Positions 1 to 8,507 of a DNA stretch of 29,286 nucleotides are shown one piece after another. Under the pieces are notes generated by a model. It was not told the DNA's origin, made no database searches, and saw only the letters and a list, made by a program, of their open reading frames with translations. A program made the position numbers and the translations under genes. This DNA is from Fen-999 sp035505955. GTDB lineage: Bacteria; Pseudomonadota; Gammaproteobacteria; Burkholderiales; Rhodocyclaceae. Position 1 is the stretch's first letter; every line of letters begins with the position of its first letter. The stretch covers positions 1 through 29,286 of the forward strand of contig DATJQH010000046.1 of assembly GCA_035505955.1 (NCBI GenBank), read 5' to 3'.

Positions 1-1554
1 GATCTGACCACGGAAGTGGCGGAGCTCCTCGAGGCCCGCTCGATGATCGAGCCCAAACTGATGGACATCCATCTGCGCGAGCCCGACTATGAGACCGACC
101 TCCTGATCATAGGCGGTGGCGGCGCGGGCTGCTGGGCCGCCATCGCGGCCGCGCGCAACGGTGTCAAGTCGATGTTGTGCACGAAGCTGCGCATGGGCGA
201 CGCCAACACCATGATGTCCGAGGGCGGTATGCAGGCCGCAGTCTCGCGCACCGACTCGCCGACGCGCCATTACCTCGACGCCATCGGCGGCGGCCACTTC
301 GAGAATGTGCCCGAGCTCGTGCGCGTGCTGACCGAGGACGGTCCCGATGTCGTGCGCGACCTCGAGAACCTCGGCGTCGTCTGGGACAAGATGGAGAACG
401 GCGACATGCAGGTGCTCCACGGCGGCGGTACCTCGCGCAAGCGCATGGTGTCCTGCCGTGACCTGATCGGCGCCACGATCATGCGCACGCTGATGGACGA
501 GGTGAAGAACCACCCGGACATGATCAACACGCGCGAATTCGAGCCGGCGGTGGAACTCATCCTTGACGACAAGGGGCAGTGCGCCGGCGCGGTCCTGTAC
601 AGCCTCGATACCGAGCAGTTCCTGACCGTCAAGGCGAAGGCGGTGATCATCGCCACTGGCGGCTATGGCCGGCTGCACATTCGCGGCTTCGCCACCACCA
701 ACCACTACGGTGCCACCGGCGACGGGCTGGTGATGGCCTACCGCGCGGGCGCCAAGCTGAAGTTCATGGACTCGGTGCAATACCATCCGACCGGCGCCGT
801 GTTCCCGGAGCAGATCGCCGGCTTCCTGGTGACTGAGAAGATCCGCGGCGCCGGCGGCCAGCCGCTCAACAAGAACGGCGAGCTGTTCGTGTTCCCGCGC
901 GAGCCGCGCGACATCGAAAGCGCCGCGATCATCCGCGAGTGCAGCGCCGACCGCAACATGGGCCTCGACACTTTCGCCGGCCGCATGGGCGTCTGGCTCG
1001 ATTCGCCGATCATCGACCTGATCCACGGCGCCGGTTACACGCGCCACCAGTTCCCCGGCATCTGCCGGCAGTTCGACCGCTTCGGTATCGACATCGTCAA
1101 GCTGCCGATGCTGATCTATCCGTCGCTGCACTACCAGAACGGCGGCGTCGAGATCAACGAGCGTTGCGAGACGAATATTCCCGGCCTGTACGTCGCCGGC
1201 GAAGCCTCGGGCGGGGTCCATGGCCGCAACCGCCTGATGGGCAACTCGGTGCTCGACTACAACGTCTTCGGCCGCCGTGCGGGCCAGTACGCTAGCGAAT
1301 ACGTGAAGTCGGTGAAGCTGGGCAGGCTCAACGTGGACCACGTTGCGGCCCACGCCGAGGAACTCGAGCGCGAGGGCATCGACACCGACCTCATCTCGCC
1401 CATGATCCTGCCGTCCTACACGCCCGAAGACGTCAAGATCCAGCAGATGGCCCGCCTGGGCAACATTCCTGCCCGGCATTCCATGCTGCGCAGCCGTTTC
1501 TCGCCGGGTGAGAAGAAGACCCACCTGTCGGGTGAGCGGAAGGCCCACGCATGA
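1..1554 (+). CDS. Fumarate reductase/succinate dehydrogenase-type FAD flavoprotein (5' end cut by window)
   Basis: The reading frame is open back to base 1 (codons for DLTTE precede the GTG at 16), so the start probably lies upstream of the window. The FAD-binding dinucleotide fold is visible as IIGGGGAGCWAAIAAARNG about residues 31-49 counted from the GTG at 16. FrdA/SdhA active-site blocks follow: the QYHPTG segment, HYQNGG, and GLYVAGEASGGVHGRNRLMG with its substrate-binding arginine. The histidine that carries covalent FAD in SdhA/FrdA (SHT motif) aligns with Asn64 here (ANTMMSEGG), so FAD is probably non-covalent. The protein ends soon after the flavin domain and seems to lack most of the usual FrdA C-terminal helical domain. 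It overlaps the HdrC-like gene by ATGA, so the two probably form one complex. Substrate is unknown; a thiol:fumarate reductase-like or electron-transfer role is inference. Confidence 0.8.
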   Translation, partial: DLTTEVAELLEARSMIEPKLMDIHLREPDYETDLLIIGGGGAGCWAAIAAARNGVKSMLCTKLRMGDANTMMSEGGMQAAVSRTDSPTRHYLDAIGGGHFENVPELVRVLTEDGPDVVRDLENLGVVWDKMENGDMQVLHGGGTSRKRMVSCRDLIGATIMRTLMDEVKNHPDMINTREFEPAVELILDDKGQCAGAVLYSLDTEQFLTVKAKAVIIATGGYGRLHIRGFATTNHYGATGDGLVMAYRAGAKLKFMDSVQYHPTGAVFPEQIAGFLVTEKIRGAGGQPLNKNGELFVFPREPRDIESAAIIRECSADRNMGLDTFAGRMGVWLDSPIIDLIHGAGYTRHQFPGICRQFDRFGIDIVKLPMLIYPSLHYQNGGVEINERCETNIPGLYVAGEASGGVHGRNRLMGNSVLDYNVFGRRAGQYASEYVKSVKLGRLNVDHVAAHAEELEREGIDTDLISPMILPSYTPEDVKIQQMARLGNIPARHSMLRSRFSPGEKKTHLSGERKAHA

Positions 1555-1958
1555 GCATGCAGCTGTCGCCCGAAGCGGCCAAACGCGCCTTCATCGCCAA
1601 GGTCGAGAGCATTGCGGGTCAGGATCTGCTGGCCTGCTACCAGTGCGGCAAGTGTTCGGCTGGCTGCCCGATGGCCAAGCACATGGATCTGCCACCCAAC
1701 CAGATGATCCGCTACGCCCAACTCGGTCTCAAAGACGACCTGCTGGCATCGGAATCGATCTGGATGTGCGTTTCCTGCCTGACCTGCAACACGCGTTGCC
1801 CGAAGGGCGTCCGTATCGCCGAGATCATCGAGGCGCTGCGGCAGATGCATTTGCGCGCGCGCCGCGACTTCCTGGACGTGCGCGACATCGATCCCGAGTG
1901 TCTGGCCGAACTGCCGCCCATCGCGCTGATCGGCGGCCTGAGGAAATTCACCTCCTGA
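1551..1958 (+). CDS. HdrC-like two-[4Fe-4S] electron-transfer subunit
   Basis: A 135-aa soluble protein with two complete CxxCxxCxxxCP clusters: C29, C32, C35, C39 and C73, C76, C79, C83. This is the ferredoxin-like arrangement of the heterodisulfide reductase subunit C family. Its ATG overlaps the flavoprotein stop (ATGA at 1551-1554), showing translational coupling; a second ATG lies two codons later. No membrane segment is visible, so it is likely a cytoplasmic electron relay to or from the flavoprotein. HdrB-like CCG domains, the usual partner, are not present downstream and could lie before the window. The family assignment is firm; the physiological electron partner is not known. Confidence 0.82.
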   Translation: MSMQLSPEAAKRAFIAKVESIAGQDLLACYQCGKCSAGCPMAKHMDLPPNQMIRYAQLGLKDDLLASESIWMCVSCLTCNTRCPKGVRIAEIIEALRQMHLRARRDFLDVRDIDPECLAELPPIALIGGLRKFTS

Positions 1959-1994
1959 CAAGGCGGTCACGGCCGCGGGCCGGCCGGCAACGCT

Positions 1995-2003
1995 TGATAT
2001 AAT
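1995..2003 (+). promoter_or_regulatory. Extended -10 promoter upstream of ribF
   Basis: TGATATAAT is a perfect TATAAT preceded by TG at the extended -10 position. No good -35 is present 16-18 bp upstream, as expected for an extended -10 promoter. Transcription would start near 2010, about 22 nt before the ribF ATG. Confidence 0.6.
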
Positions 2004-2031
2004 CAGCCCCTTTTTCAGGCGCTGAAAGGCG

Positions 2032-2967
2032 ATGCTGGTTTTTCGCACCATTCCCGAGCGGGCAACGTCCCCCACCGTGCTGGCCATCGGCAACTTCGAC
2101 GGCCTGCACATGGGCCATCGCGCGCTGCTCGACCGGCTGACCACCAAGGCCCGGCAACTCGGCCTTCCCGCGTCGGTGATGACGTTCGAACCACATCCGC
2201 GCGAACTGTTCGCGCCCGAGCAGGCGCCGGCCCGCCTGACGAGCCTGCGCGAGAAGCTGGATCTGCTGGAATGCTGCGGCGTCGAGCGAGCCTACGTGCT
2301 GCATTTCAGCCGCAAACTGGCGTCACTGACGGCTGAGGAGTTCGTCAGCCGCGTGCTGGTAGGTGGGCTGGCGGTACGGCACCTGATCATCGGCGACGAT
2401 TTCCGGTTCGGTCGCGGCCGCGGCGGCGACTTCTCGATGCTGCAACAGGCCGGGATCGAGCACAACTTCGGCGTCGAGGCGATGCATACCATCGACATCG
2501 ATGGCGAGCGTGTGTCGAGTTCTGCAGTGCGCGAGGCGCTGGCGGCCGGCGACCTGGAGCATGCGGCGCGCCTGCTGGGCCGGCCCTACAACATCTCGGG
2601 TCGCGTTGTGCATGGCGACAAGATCGGCAAACGGATCGGCTTTCCGACGGCGAACATCCAGCTGAAGCGCAAACGAGTGGCGCTCACCGGCGTCTTTGCC
2701 GTCACCGTCAGCGGCCTCGGATCACGTGCGCTGCCCGGCGCCGCGAGCCTCGGCGTGCGCCCGACGCTCGGGCAGGGAGCGAGACCGGTGCTCGAAGTGC
2801 ATCTGCTTGATTTCGACCGCCGCATTTACGGCCAGCACGTCACCGTACATTTCCACCACAAGCTGCGCGACGAGGCGAAGTTCGCCTCTCTGGAAGCGTT
2901 GTCGGCGCAGATTGCGCGCGACGTCGCAGCCACCCGGGATTACTTTGCAGGCAAGCACCATGGCTGA
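2032..2967 (+). CDS. ribF: Bifunctional riboflavin kinase / FAD synthetase
   Basis: Phosphorylates riboflavin to FMN and adenylylates FMN to FAD in the cytoplasm. The 311-aa length is normal for bacterial RibF. The N-terminal nucleotidyltransferase domain shows GNFDGLHMGH at residues 20-29; the C-terminal flavokinase domain begins near residue 180 and contains GKRIGFPTANI. The ATG at 2032 is preceded by GAAAGGCG. A small inverted repeat (TTTCAG/CTGAAA, 2013-2027) lies between the promoter and start and partly covers the ribosome site; its meaning is unknown. ribF overlaps ileS by 8 bp, the common proteobacterial ribF-ileS-lspA order. Confidence 0.95.
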   Translation: MLVFRTIPERATSPTVLAIGNFDGLHMGHRALLDRLTTKARQLGLPASVMTFEPHPRELFAPEQAPARLTSLREKLDLLECCGVERAYVLHFSRKLASLTAEEFVSRVLVGGLAVRHLIIGDDFRFGRGRGGDFSMLQQAGIEHNFGVEAMHTIDIDGERVSSSAVREALAAGDLEHAARLLGRPYNISGRVVHGDKIGKRIGFPTANIQLKRKRVALTGVFAVTVSGLGSRALPGAASLGVRPTLGQGARPVLEVHLLDFDRRIYGQHVTVHFHHKLRDEAKFASLEALSAQIARDVAATRDYFAGKHHG

Positions 2968-5737
2968 CTACAAGTCCACCCTCAACATGCCCGACACGCC
3001 GTTCCCGATGCGCGGCGACCTCGCCAAACGCGAGCCGGGCTGGGTCAAGCAGTGGCAGGAGAAGCAGATCTACCGGAAGATCCGGGCGGCATCGAAGGGA
3101 CGCCCCCGCTTCGTGCTGCACGACGGGCCGCCGTACGCGAACGGCGACATCCACATCGGCCATGCGGTTAACAAGATCCTCAAGGACATCATCGTCCGCG
3201 CCCGTACGCTGGCAGGTTTCGATGCGCCCTACGTGCCCGGCTGGGACTGCCACGGTTTGCCCATCGAGCACCAGATCGAGAAGAAGCACGGCAAGCATCT
3301 GGACGGCAACAAGGTGCGCCAGTTGTGCCGTGCCTTTGCGGCGGAACAGATCGAGCGGCAGAAGAAGGATTTCATCCGTCTCGGCGTGCTGGGCGACTGG
3401 GACAATCCGTATCTGACGATGAATTTCCGGACCGAGGCCGCCGAAATCCGCGCCCTCGGAAGGATGCTCGAGAAGGGCTACGTCTATCGAGGCCTCAAGC
3501 CGGTGAACTGGTGCCTCGACTGCGGTTCGGCGCTGGCCGAGGCCGAAGTGGAATACGAGGACAAGAGCTCCGACGCCATCGACGTCGGCTTCCCGGTAGC
3601 CGATGTCGACAAGCTGCGCGAAGTCTTCGGCGTCGGCATCAAGCATCCCGCCTACGCGGTGATCTGGACCACCACGCCGTGGACGCTGCCGGCCAACGAG
3701 GCGGTGTGCGCGCACCCCGAGTTCGTCTACGACCTGGTCGAAACGGAGAAGGGCCTGCTGATCCTGACGCGCGACCTGGTGGAGCCCGCTCTGGCCCGCT
3801 ATGGCCTGCACGGCAAGGCGATTGCCTCGACCACGGGTGCGAAGCTCGAAGGGCTGAAGCTCAACCACCCCTTCTTGGAACGCCAGGTGCCGATGATCCT
3901 CGGCATGCACGTGACGCTGGAAGCCGGCACGGGCCTCGTGCACACCGCCCCGGCGCACGGCGTCGACGACTACTACGTCGGCAGCCGCTACGGCCTGCCG
4001 ATCGACAACCCGGTCGGCGACGACGGCAAGTTCATCGCTTCGACTCCACTTTTCGCCGGCATGAGCGTCTGGGAAGCGAATCCCAAAGTCATCGAGACGC
4101 TGGCGGCGAAGGGCGTGCTTCTGCTGCACACAAAGATCCAGCACAGCTATCCGCATTGCTGGCGCCACAAGACGCCGATCATCTTCCGCGCCACCACGCA
4201 GTGGTTCGTGCGCATGGATGGCGACCAGAAGGCGACCCTTCGCAGCGCGGCGCTGCAGGCGATCGAGGACACGCAGTTCTTCCCGGCCTGGGGCAAGGCG
4301 CGACTCAATGCGATGATCGCAAATCGGCCCGATTGGTGCATTTCGCGCCAGCGCAACTGGGGGGTGCCGATCCCGTTCTTCCTCGACAAGGAAACGGGAG
4401 AACCGCATCCGCGCACCGCCGAGTTGATCGAAGAAGTCGCAAAGCGTGTGGAGCAGGGTGGTATCGAAGCCTGGTTCGCGCTCGACGCAAAGGAGTTGTT
4501 GGGCGCTGAAACCGACCGCTACAAGAAAATGAGTGACACGCTCGACGTGTGGTTCGACTCGGGTACGACGCACTGGTCGGTGATGCGCGGTTCGCACGCG
4601 GCAGAGCAGGGCTACCCCGCCGATCTGTATCTGGAAGGTTCCGACCAGCATCGCGGCTGGTTCCATTCGTCATTGCTCACAGGCTGCGCGATCGACGGCC
4701 GCGCTCCCTACAACGCGCTGTTGACGCACGGCTTCGTGGTCGACGGCAAGGGCATGAAGATGTCCAAGTCGAAGGGCAACGTCGTCGCGCCGCAGGAGGT
4801 TTCGGACAAACTGGGTGCCGAGATCCTGCGCCTGTGGGTCGCGGCCACCGACTACTCGGGCGAGCTCTCGATCTCGAAGGAGATCCTCGACCGCGTGGTC
4901 GAGACCTACCGCCGCCTGCGCAACACGCTCAAGTTCCTGCTTGCCAACACGGCTGATTTCGACCCTGCGAAGGACATGCTGCCGGTAGGCGAGTGGCTGG
5001 AGATCGACCGCTACGCTTTGGCGATGACGCGGGCCTTGCAAACGCAATGCATCGCCGACTATGAGCACTACGAGTTCCACAAGATCGTGCAGGGCCTGCA
5101 GGGCTTCTGCGCCGAGGACCTGGGCGCGTTCTACCTCGACATCCTCAAGGACCGCCTGTACACATCGGCGGCGAACTCACGTGCGCGGCGCGCGGCGCAG
5201 AGCGCGCTCTGGCACATCGTGCAAACGCTCGTGCGGCTGATGGCGCCCATCTTTTCGTTTACCGCTGAGGAAGTCTGGGCCATCGCCGGCAAGGGCGAGA
5301 CGGTGATGACCTCGACCTGGAACGAAGTACCCGCGCAGGACGGTGAAGCCGACCTTATGCTGCGTTGGCAAGGCATCCGCGATGTTCGCGCCGAAGTGGT
5401 CAAAGTGCTCGAGGATGTGCGCACGGAAGGTCGGATCGGTTCGTCGCTGCAGGCCGAAGTCGAGATCCGCGCGAGTGGCGCCAGGTACGAACTGCTGGCG
5501 AGCCTGGAGGACGATCTCCGCTTCGTGTTGATCTGCTCGAAGACGACGCTGGTCAAGGCGACCGATGCGGGCGCCGAGGCTGTCATCGCCACGCCGAGCG
5601 GTCACAAGAAGTGCGCGCGTTGCTGGCACTGGCGCGCCGACGTCGGCCGGCATGCGCACGCCGGCGAGCACCCGGAACTCTGCGGCCGTTGCGCCGACAA
5701 CCTGTTCGGTGATGGTGAGGGCAGGGCCTTTGCGTAA
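2960..5737 (+). CDS. ileS: Isoleucyl-tRNA synthetase
   Basis: Charges tRNA-Ile; a 925-aa class I synthetase of the usual bacterial length. The HIGH motif is at residues 65-68 (NGDIHIGH), and the KMSKS loop appears as GMKMSKSKGNVV. The editing (CP1) domain includes the TTTPWTLPAN block. The C-terminal zinc knuckle has two CxxC pairs (KKCARCWHW and LCGRCADN). The ATG at 2960 lies inside the last codons of ribF, and a longer in-frame extension upstream is only ribF read in another frame. No strong Shine-Dalgarno is seen, so translation probably depends on coupling to ribF. Confidence 0.96.
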   Translation: MADYKSTLNMPDTPFPMRGDLAKREPGWVKQWQEKQIYRKIRAASKGRPRFVLHDGPPYANGDIHIGHAVNKILKDIIVRARTLAGFDAPYVPGWDCHGLPIEHQIEKKHGKHLDGNKVRQLCRAFAAEQIERQKKDFIRLGVLGDWDNPYLTMNFRTEAAEIRALGRMLEKGYVYRGLKPVNWCLDCGSALAEAEVEYEDKSSDAIDVGFPVADVDKLREVFGVGIKHPAYAVIWTTTPWTLPANEAVCAHPEFVYDLVETEKGLLILTRDLVEPALARYGLHGKAIASTTGAKLEGLKLNHPFLERQVPMILGMHVTLEAGTGLVHTAPAHGVDDYYVGSRYGLPIDNPVGDDGKFIASTPLFAGMSVWEANPKVIETLAAKGVLLLHTKIQHSYPHCWRHKTPIIFRATTQWFVRMDGDQKATLRSAALQAIEDTQFFPAWGKARLNAMIANRPDWCISRQRNWGVPIPFFLDKETGEPHPRTAELIEEVAKRVEQGGIEAWFALDAKELLGAETDRYKKMSDTLDVWFDSGTTHWSVMRGSHAAEQGYPADLYLEGSDQHRGWFHSSLLTGCAIDGRAPYNALLTHGFVVDGKGMKMSKSKGNVVAPQEVSDKLGAEILRLWVAATDYSGELSISKEILDRVVETYRRLRNTLKFLLANTADFDPAKDMLPVGEWLEIDRYALAMTRALQTQCIADYEHYEFHKIVQGLQGFCAEDLGAFYLDILKDRLYTSAANSRARRAAQSALWHIVQTLVRLMAPIFSFTAEEVWAIAGKGETVMTSTWNEVPAQDGEADLMLRWQGIRDVRAEVVKVLEDVRTEGRIGSSLQAEVEIRASGARYELLASLEDDLRFVLICSKTTLVKATDAGAEAVIATPSGHKKCARCWHWRADVGRHAHAGEHPELCGRCADNLFGDGEGRAFA

Positions 5738-5738
5738 C

Positions 5739-6236
5739 ATGTCGCACGGCGTACCACGAGGGCTGACTTTGGGCCTCAACGCGTGGCTGGCCCTGGCCGG
5801 CGGCATCGTCGTGCTCGATCAGGCGACCAAGGCCTGGATGCTGTCGGCCTTTCAGCCGGGCGAGACGGTGGTCGTGACCTGGTTCTTCAATCTCGTGCTG
5901 TGGTTCAACACGGGCGCCTCGTTCAGCTTTCTCGCCGACGCCGGCGGCTGGCAGCGCTGGTTCTTCGTCGTCCTGGCGCTGGCGATCGCGGGCTGGCTAG
6001 TCGTTCTGCTGCGCCGTCACGCCGGCGAAACGCTGATGGCTTCCAGCCTGACACTGATCCTCGGCGGCGCGGTGGGCAACGTGATCGACCGCATCCGCTT
6101 TGGCGCCGTGACGGACTTCCTGAGCTTCCACTGGGACGAGCACTATTTCCCGGCGTTCAATGTCGCCGACTCCTGCATCACGCTCGGCGTGATCCTCATG
6201 ATCTGGTACGAACTCTTCGGCAGGGCGAAGGCATGA
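5739..6236 (+). CDS. lspA: Lipoprotein signal peptidase (signal peptidase II)
   Basis: Inner-membrane aspartyl protease that removes the signal peptide from diacylglyceryl prolipoproteins. The 165-aa protein has four hydrophobic segments. Conserved blocks are NTGASFSF (57-64), GGAVGNVIDR (109-118), GAVTDF with catalytic Asp126, and FNVADS with catalytic Asp144. The chosen ATG at 5739 lies one base after the ileS stop; an in-frame ATG at 5712 inside ileS would add nine residues and cannot be excluded. It ends in an ATGA overlap with fkpB. Confidence 0.94.
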   Translation: MSHGVPRGLTLGLNAWLALAGGIVVLDQATKAWMLSAFQPGETVVVTWFFNLVLWFNTGASFSFLADAGGWQRWFFVVLALAIAGWLVVLLRRHAGETLMASSLTLILGGAVGNVIDRIRFGAVTDFLSFHWDEHYFPAFNVADSCITLGVILMIWYELFGRAKA

Positions 6237-6661
6237 GCGATCATGTAAAGGCCGACAGCCTGGTGACGCTGCACTATCGCCTGGCGACCGCGGAGGATAT
6301 CGCGCTCGTCAGCACTTTCGACGGCTCGCCGGCGACGCTCCAACTGGGCAACGGCGAACTGGCGCCGACGCTGGAAGCGTGCCTGGAGGGCCTCGCCATC
6401 GGCGAGCGCCACACCTTCCTGCTCGAACCGGAGCAGGCCTTCGGCCCGCACAGCTCCGAACTGGTCCAGCGCTTCGCGCGCGCCGACCTGCCGGACGGGA
6501 ACATCGAGCCGATGGCGATGATCGAATTCTCGGGACCGGACGGCCTGCAGATTGCCGGCGTGGTGCGCGAACTCGACGCCGAATCGGCGCTGATCGATTT
6601 CAACCACCCGCTGGCCGGCCGGGACGTGCGCTTCGAAGTCGAGATCGTGGGAGTACTCTGA
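6233..6661 (+). CDS. fkpB: FKBP-type peptidyl-prolyl isomerase (SlyD/FkpB type)
   Basis: A 142-aa protein of the short SlyD-like FKBP family. It has the core start VTLHYRLATAEDIALVSTFDG, the PEQAFGPHS segment that precedes the inserted-in-flap chaperone domain, and a closing NHPLAGRDVRFEVEIVGV block typical of FkpB/SlpA. It lacks the His-rich metal-binding tail of SlyD. Its start overlaps the lspA stop (ATGA) and its stop overlaps the ispH start (TGATG), so it is in the middle of a tightly packed operon. A cytoplasmic folding-helper role comes from the family; the native client is unknown. Confidence 0.92.
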   Translation: MSDHVKADSLVTLHYRLATAEDIALVSTFDGSPATLQLGNGELAPTLEACLEGLAIGERHTFLLEPEQAFGPHSSELVQRFARADLPDGNIEPMAMIEFSGPDGLQIAGVVRELDAESALIDFNHPLAGRDVRFEVEIVGVL

Positions 6662-7578
6662 TGGACATCCTGCTCGCCAATCCGCGCGGCTTCTGCGCCG
6701 GCGTCGAGCGCGCCATCGCCATCGTCGAGAAGGCGCTGGAACTTTTCGGTGCGCCGATCTACGTGCGCCATGAAGTCGTGCACAACAAGTACGTGGTCGA
6801 CAACCTGCGCGCCAAGGGCGCCCTGTTCGTCGACGAACTCGATCAGGTGCCCGATGGGGCAACGGTGATTTTCAGCGCTCACGGCGTCTCGAAGGCCGTG
6901 CAGGCCGAAGCGGCACAACGCAATCTGCGCGTCTTCGATGCCACCTGCCCGCTTGTGACCAAGGTGCACCTCGAGGTCGCGCGCCAGCGTGCCCAAGGGC
7001 GCGAGGTGGTGATGATCGGCCACAGGGGCCACCCGGAAGTCGAAGGCACCATGGGGCAGAGCCAGGACGGCATGCATCTCGTCGAGAAGGCCGCCGACGT
7101 CGCGACGCTGCAAGTAAAGAACCCCGACGCGGTCGCTTACGTGACCCAGACCACACTGTCGGTCGACGATGCCGCCGCCACCATCGCAGCGCTACGCGCA
7201 CGCTTTCCCGCCATCATCGGGCCGAAGAAGGACGACATCTGCTACGCGACGCAGAACCGCCAGGACGCCGTACGCAAGCTGGCGGAGAACTGCGAAGTCG
7301 TGATTGTCGTCGGCTCGCCGAACAGTTCCAACTCGAATCGCCTGCGCGAAGTTGCGGCCGGCAAGGGTTGCGCGGCCTACCTGATCGACGGCGCTGCCGA
7401 GATTCGTTCCGAGTGGCTGGTCGGCAAGGATTGCGTCGGCGTCACCGCGGGCGCATCGGCACCGGAAATTCTGGTCGAGCAGGTGATTGCGCGCTTGAGG
7501 GAATTGGGGGCCGCAGCGGTGGTCCTGCAGTCGGGTGAGGCCGAGAAGGTCAGCTTCCCTTTGCCGCGCTTCACCTAA
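6661..7578 (+). CDS. ispH: 4-hydroxy-3-methylbut-2-enyl diphosphate reductase
   Basis: Last step of the MEP isoprenoid pathway, converting HMBPP to IPP and DMAPP with an oxygen-sensitive [4Fe-4S] cluster. The 305-aa protein keeps the three cluster cysteines C12 (GFCAGV), C96 (DATCP) and C194 (ICYATQNRQ). It also keeps substrate-binding H41, H74 and H124 and the catalytic E126 (HPEVEG). It is the last gene of the ribF-ispH unit; the tRNA promoter begins within its final codons. Confidence 0.96.
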   Translation: MDILLANPRGFCAGVERAIAIVEKALELFGAPIYVRHEVVHNKYVVDNLRAKGALFVDELDQVPDGATVIFSAHGVSKAVQAEAAQRNLRVFDATCPLVTKVHLEVARQRAQGREVVMIGHRGHPEVEGTMGQSQDGMHLVEKAADVATLQVKNPDAVAYVTQTTLSVDDAAATIAALRARFPAIIGPKKDDICYATQNRQDAVRKLAENCEVVIVVGSPNSSNSNRLREVAAGKGCAAYLIDGAAEIRSEWLVGKDCVGVTAGASAPEILVEQVIARLRELGAAAVVLQSGEAEKVSFPLPRFT

Positions 7579-7588
7579 CCGCTATAAT
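7561..7588 (+). promoter_or_regulatory. Promoter of tRNA-Thr
   Basis: TTGCCG (7561-7566) and a perfect TATAAT (7583-7588) are separated by 16 bp. Transcription would start about 7595, some 9 nt before the mature tRNA 5' end. The -35 overlaps the end of ispH. Confidence 0.65.
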
Positions 7589-7603
7589 GCGCGGCCTTGA
7601 AGT

Positions 7604-7679
7604 GCCGCTTTAGCTCAGTTGGTAGAGCAACCGCTTCGTAAGCGGTAGGTCGTCTGTTCGAGTCAGACAAGCGGCACCA
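7604..7679 (+). tRNA. tRNA-Thr (anticodon CGT)
   Basis: A full cloverleaf can be drawn by eye. The 7-bp acceptor stem is GCCGCTT/AAGCGGC, the D arm has GCTC/GAGC with AGTTGGTA, and the anticodon stem ACCGC/GCGGT closes the loop TTCGTAA with anticodon CGT. The T arm is GTCTG/CAGAC with TTCGAGT. Discriminator A is followed by an encoded CCA (7677-7679). It reads ACG codons. Confidence 0.95.
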
Positions 7680-7688
7680 GTCGATTCC

Positions 7689-7714
7689 AAAGGCTTGCGC
7701 GGCAAGCCTTTTTT
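7689..7714 (+). terminator. Rho-independent terminator after tRNA-Thr
   Basis: A 10-bp perfect stem AAAGGCTTGC/GCAAGCCTTT with a 3-nt loop (GCG) runs into a six-T tract (7709-7714). It ends the tRNA transcript just before the SDR gene. Confidence 0.88.
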
Positions 7715-7733
7715 GCTTCCAAGGGGCGATGCC

Positions 7734-8501
7734 ATGCGCATACAGGACGGCGTCTTTCTCGTTACCGGTGCGGCTTCGGGGCTGGGCGCGGGAGTGGCGC
7801 AATTGCTTGCGGAGAAGGGCGCACGACTCGTTCTGGCGGATCTGAACGCGACCGCGGGAATGCGCCTTGCCGAATCGTTCAAGGACCGCACTGTCTTTGC
7901 CCAGACCAACGTGGCGGATGAAGCCTCGGCGCGGGCGGCAGTGGATCTTGCCATCTCGACTTTCGGACGTCTCGACGGACTCGTCAACTGCGCCGGCATC
8001 GTGCACGGCGAGAAGGTCGTGGGCAAGGAAGGCGTGCATGCGCTGGAGACGTTCCGGCGCGTCATCGACATCAACCTGGTCGGCACGTTCAACATGATCC
8101 GCTTTGCGGCGGAGGCCATGAGTCACGCGCAGGCCAACGCCGAGGGCGAGCGCGGCGTCATCGTCAATACCGCGTCGGTTGCCGCCTTCGAAGGCCAACT
8201 CGGCCAGGCCGCCTATTCGGCTTCCAAGGGTGGCATCGTTGCCATGACCCTGCCGATCGCGCGCGAACTTGCTCGCTCCGGCATCCGCGTGATGACCATC
8301 GCGCCGGGCATCATGGAAACGCCGATGCTGAAGGGCATGGCGCAGGAGGTGCAGGATGCGCTGGGCAAAATGGTTCCCTTCCCTGCGCGATTGGGCAGAC
8401 CGTCGGAATTTGCCGCCCTGGTGGCGCACATCGTCGAGAATCCTTACCTGAACGGGGAAGTGATCCGGCTCGACGGCGCGATCCGGATGCAACCCAAGTA
8501 G
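7734..8501 (+). CDS. SDR-family dehydrogenase, 3-hydroxyacyl-CoA dehydrogenase type II-like
   Basis: A 255-aa classical short-chain dehydrogenase. It has the NAD-binding TGAASGLG (11-18), NCAG (85-88), and a catalytic tetrad N114, S148, Y161 and K165 (YSASK). Asp36 after the second strand (VLADLNA) predicts NAD+ preference. The overall sequence resembles the HSD10/3-hydroxy-2-methylbutyryl-CoA dehydrogenase branch, with its TPMLKGM and GRPSEFAALV blocks, so fatty-acid or branched-chain acyl-CoA oxidation is the likely role. The exact substrate is inference. The start is supported by AAGGGGC 8-14 nt upstream. ccoI begins 6 nt after its stop, so the two may share a transcript although their functions differ. 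Confidence 0.85.
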   Translation: MRIQDGVFLVTGAASGLGAGVAQLLAEKGARLVLADLNATAGMRLAESFKDRTVFAQTNVADEASARAAVDLAISTFGRLDGLVNCAGIVHGEKVVGKEGVHALETFRRVIDINLVGTFNMIRFAAEAMSHAQANAEGERGVIVNTASVAAFEGQLGQAAYSASKGGIVAMTLPIARELARSGIRVMTIAPGIMETPMLKGMAQEVQDALGKMVPFPARLGRPSEFAALVAHIVENPYLNGEVIRLDGAIRMQPK

Positions 8502-8507
8502 GGCCCC

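Noticed and set aside
2009..2030. Hairpin in the ribF leader considered as an FMN riboswitch.
   Set aside because: The leader is only about 22 nt; an FMN riboswitch aptamer is well over 100 nt. The 6-bp stem is too short to interpret.
2840..4666. Long minus-strand frame opposite ileS.
   Set aside because: It mirrors the ileS codon pattern and shows no protein-family motif.
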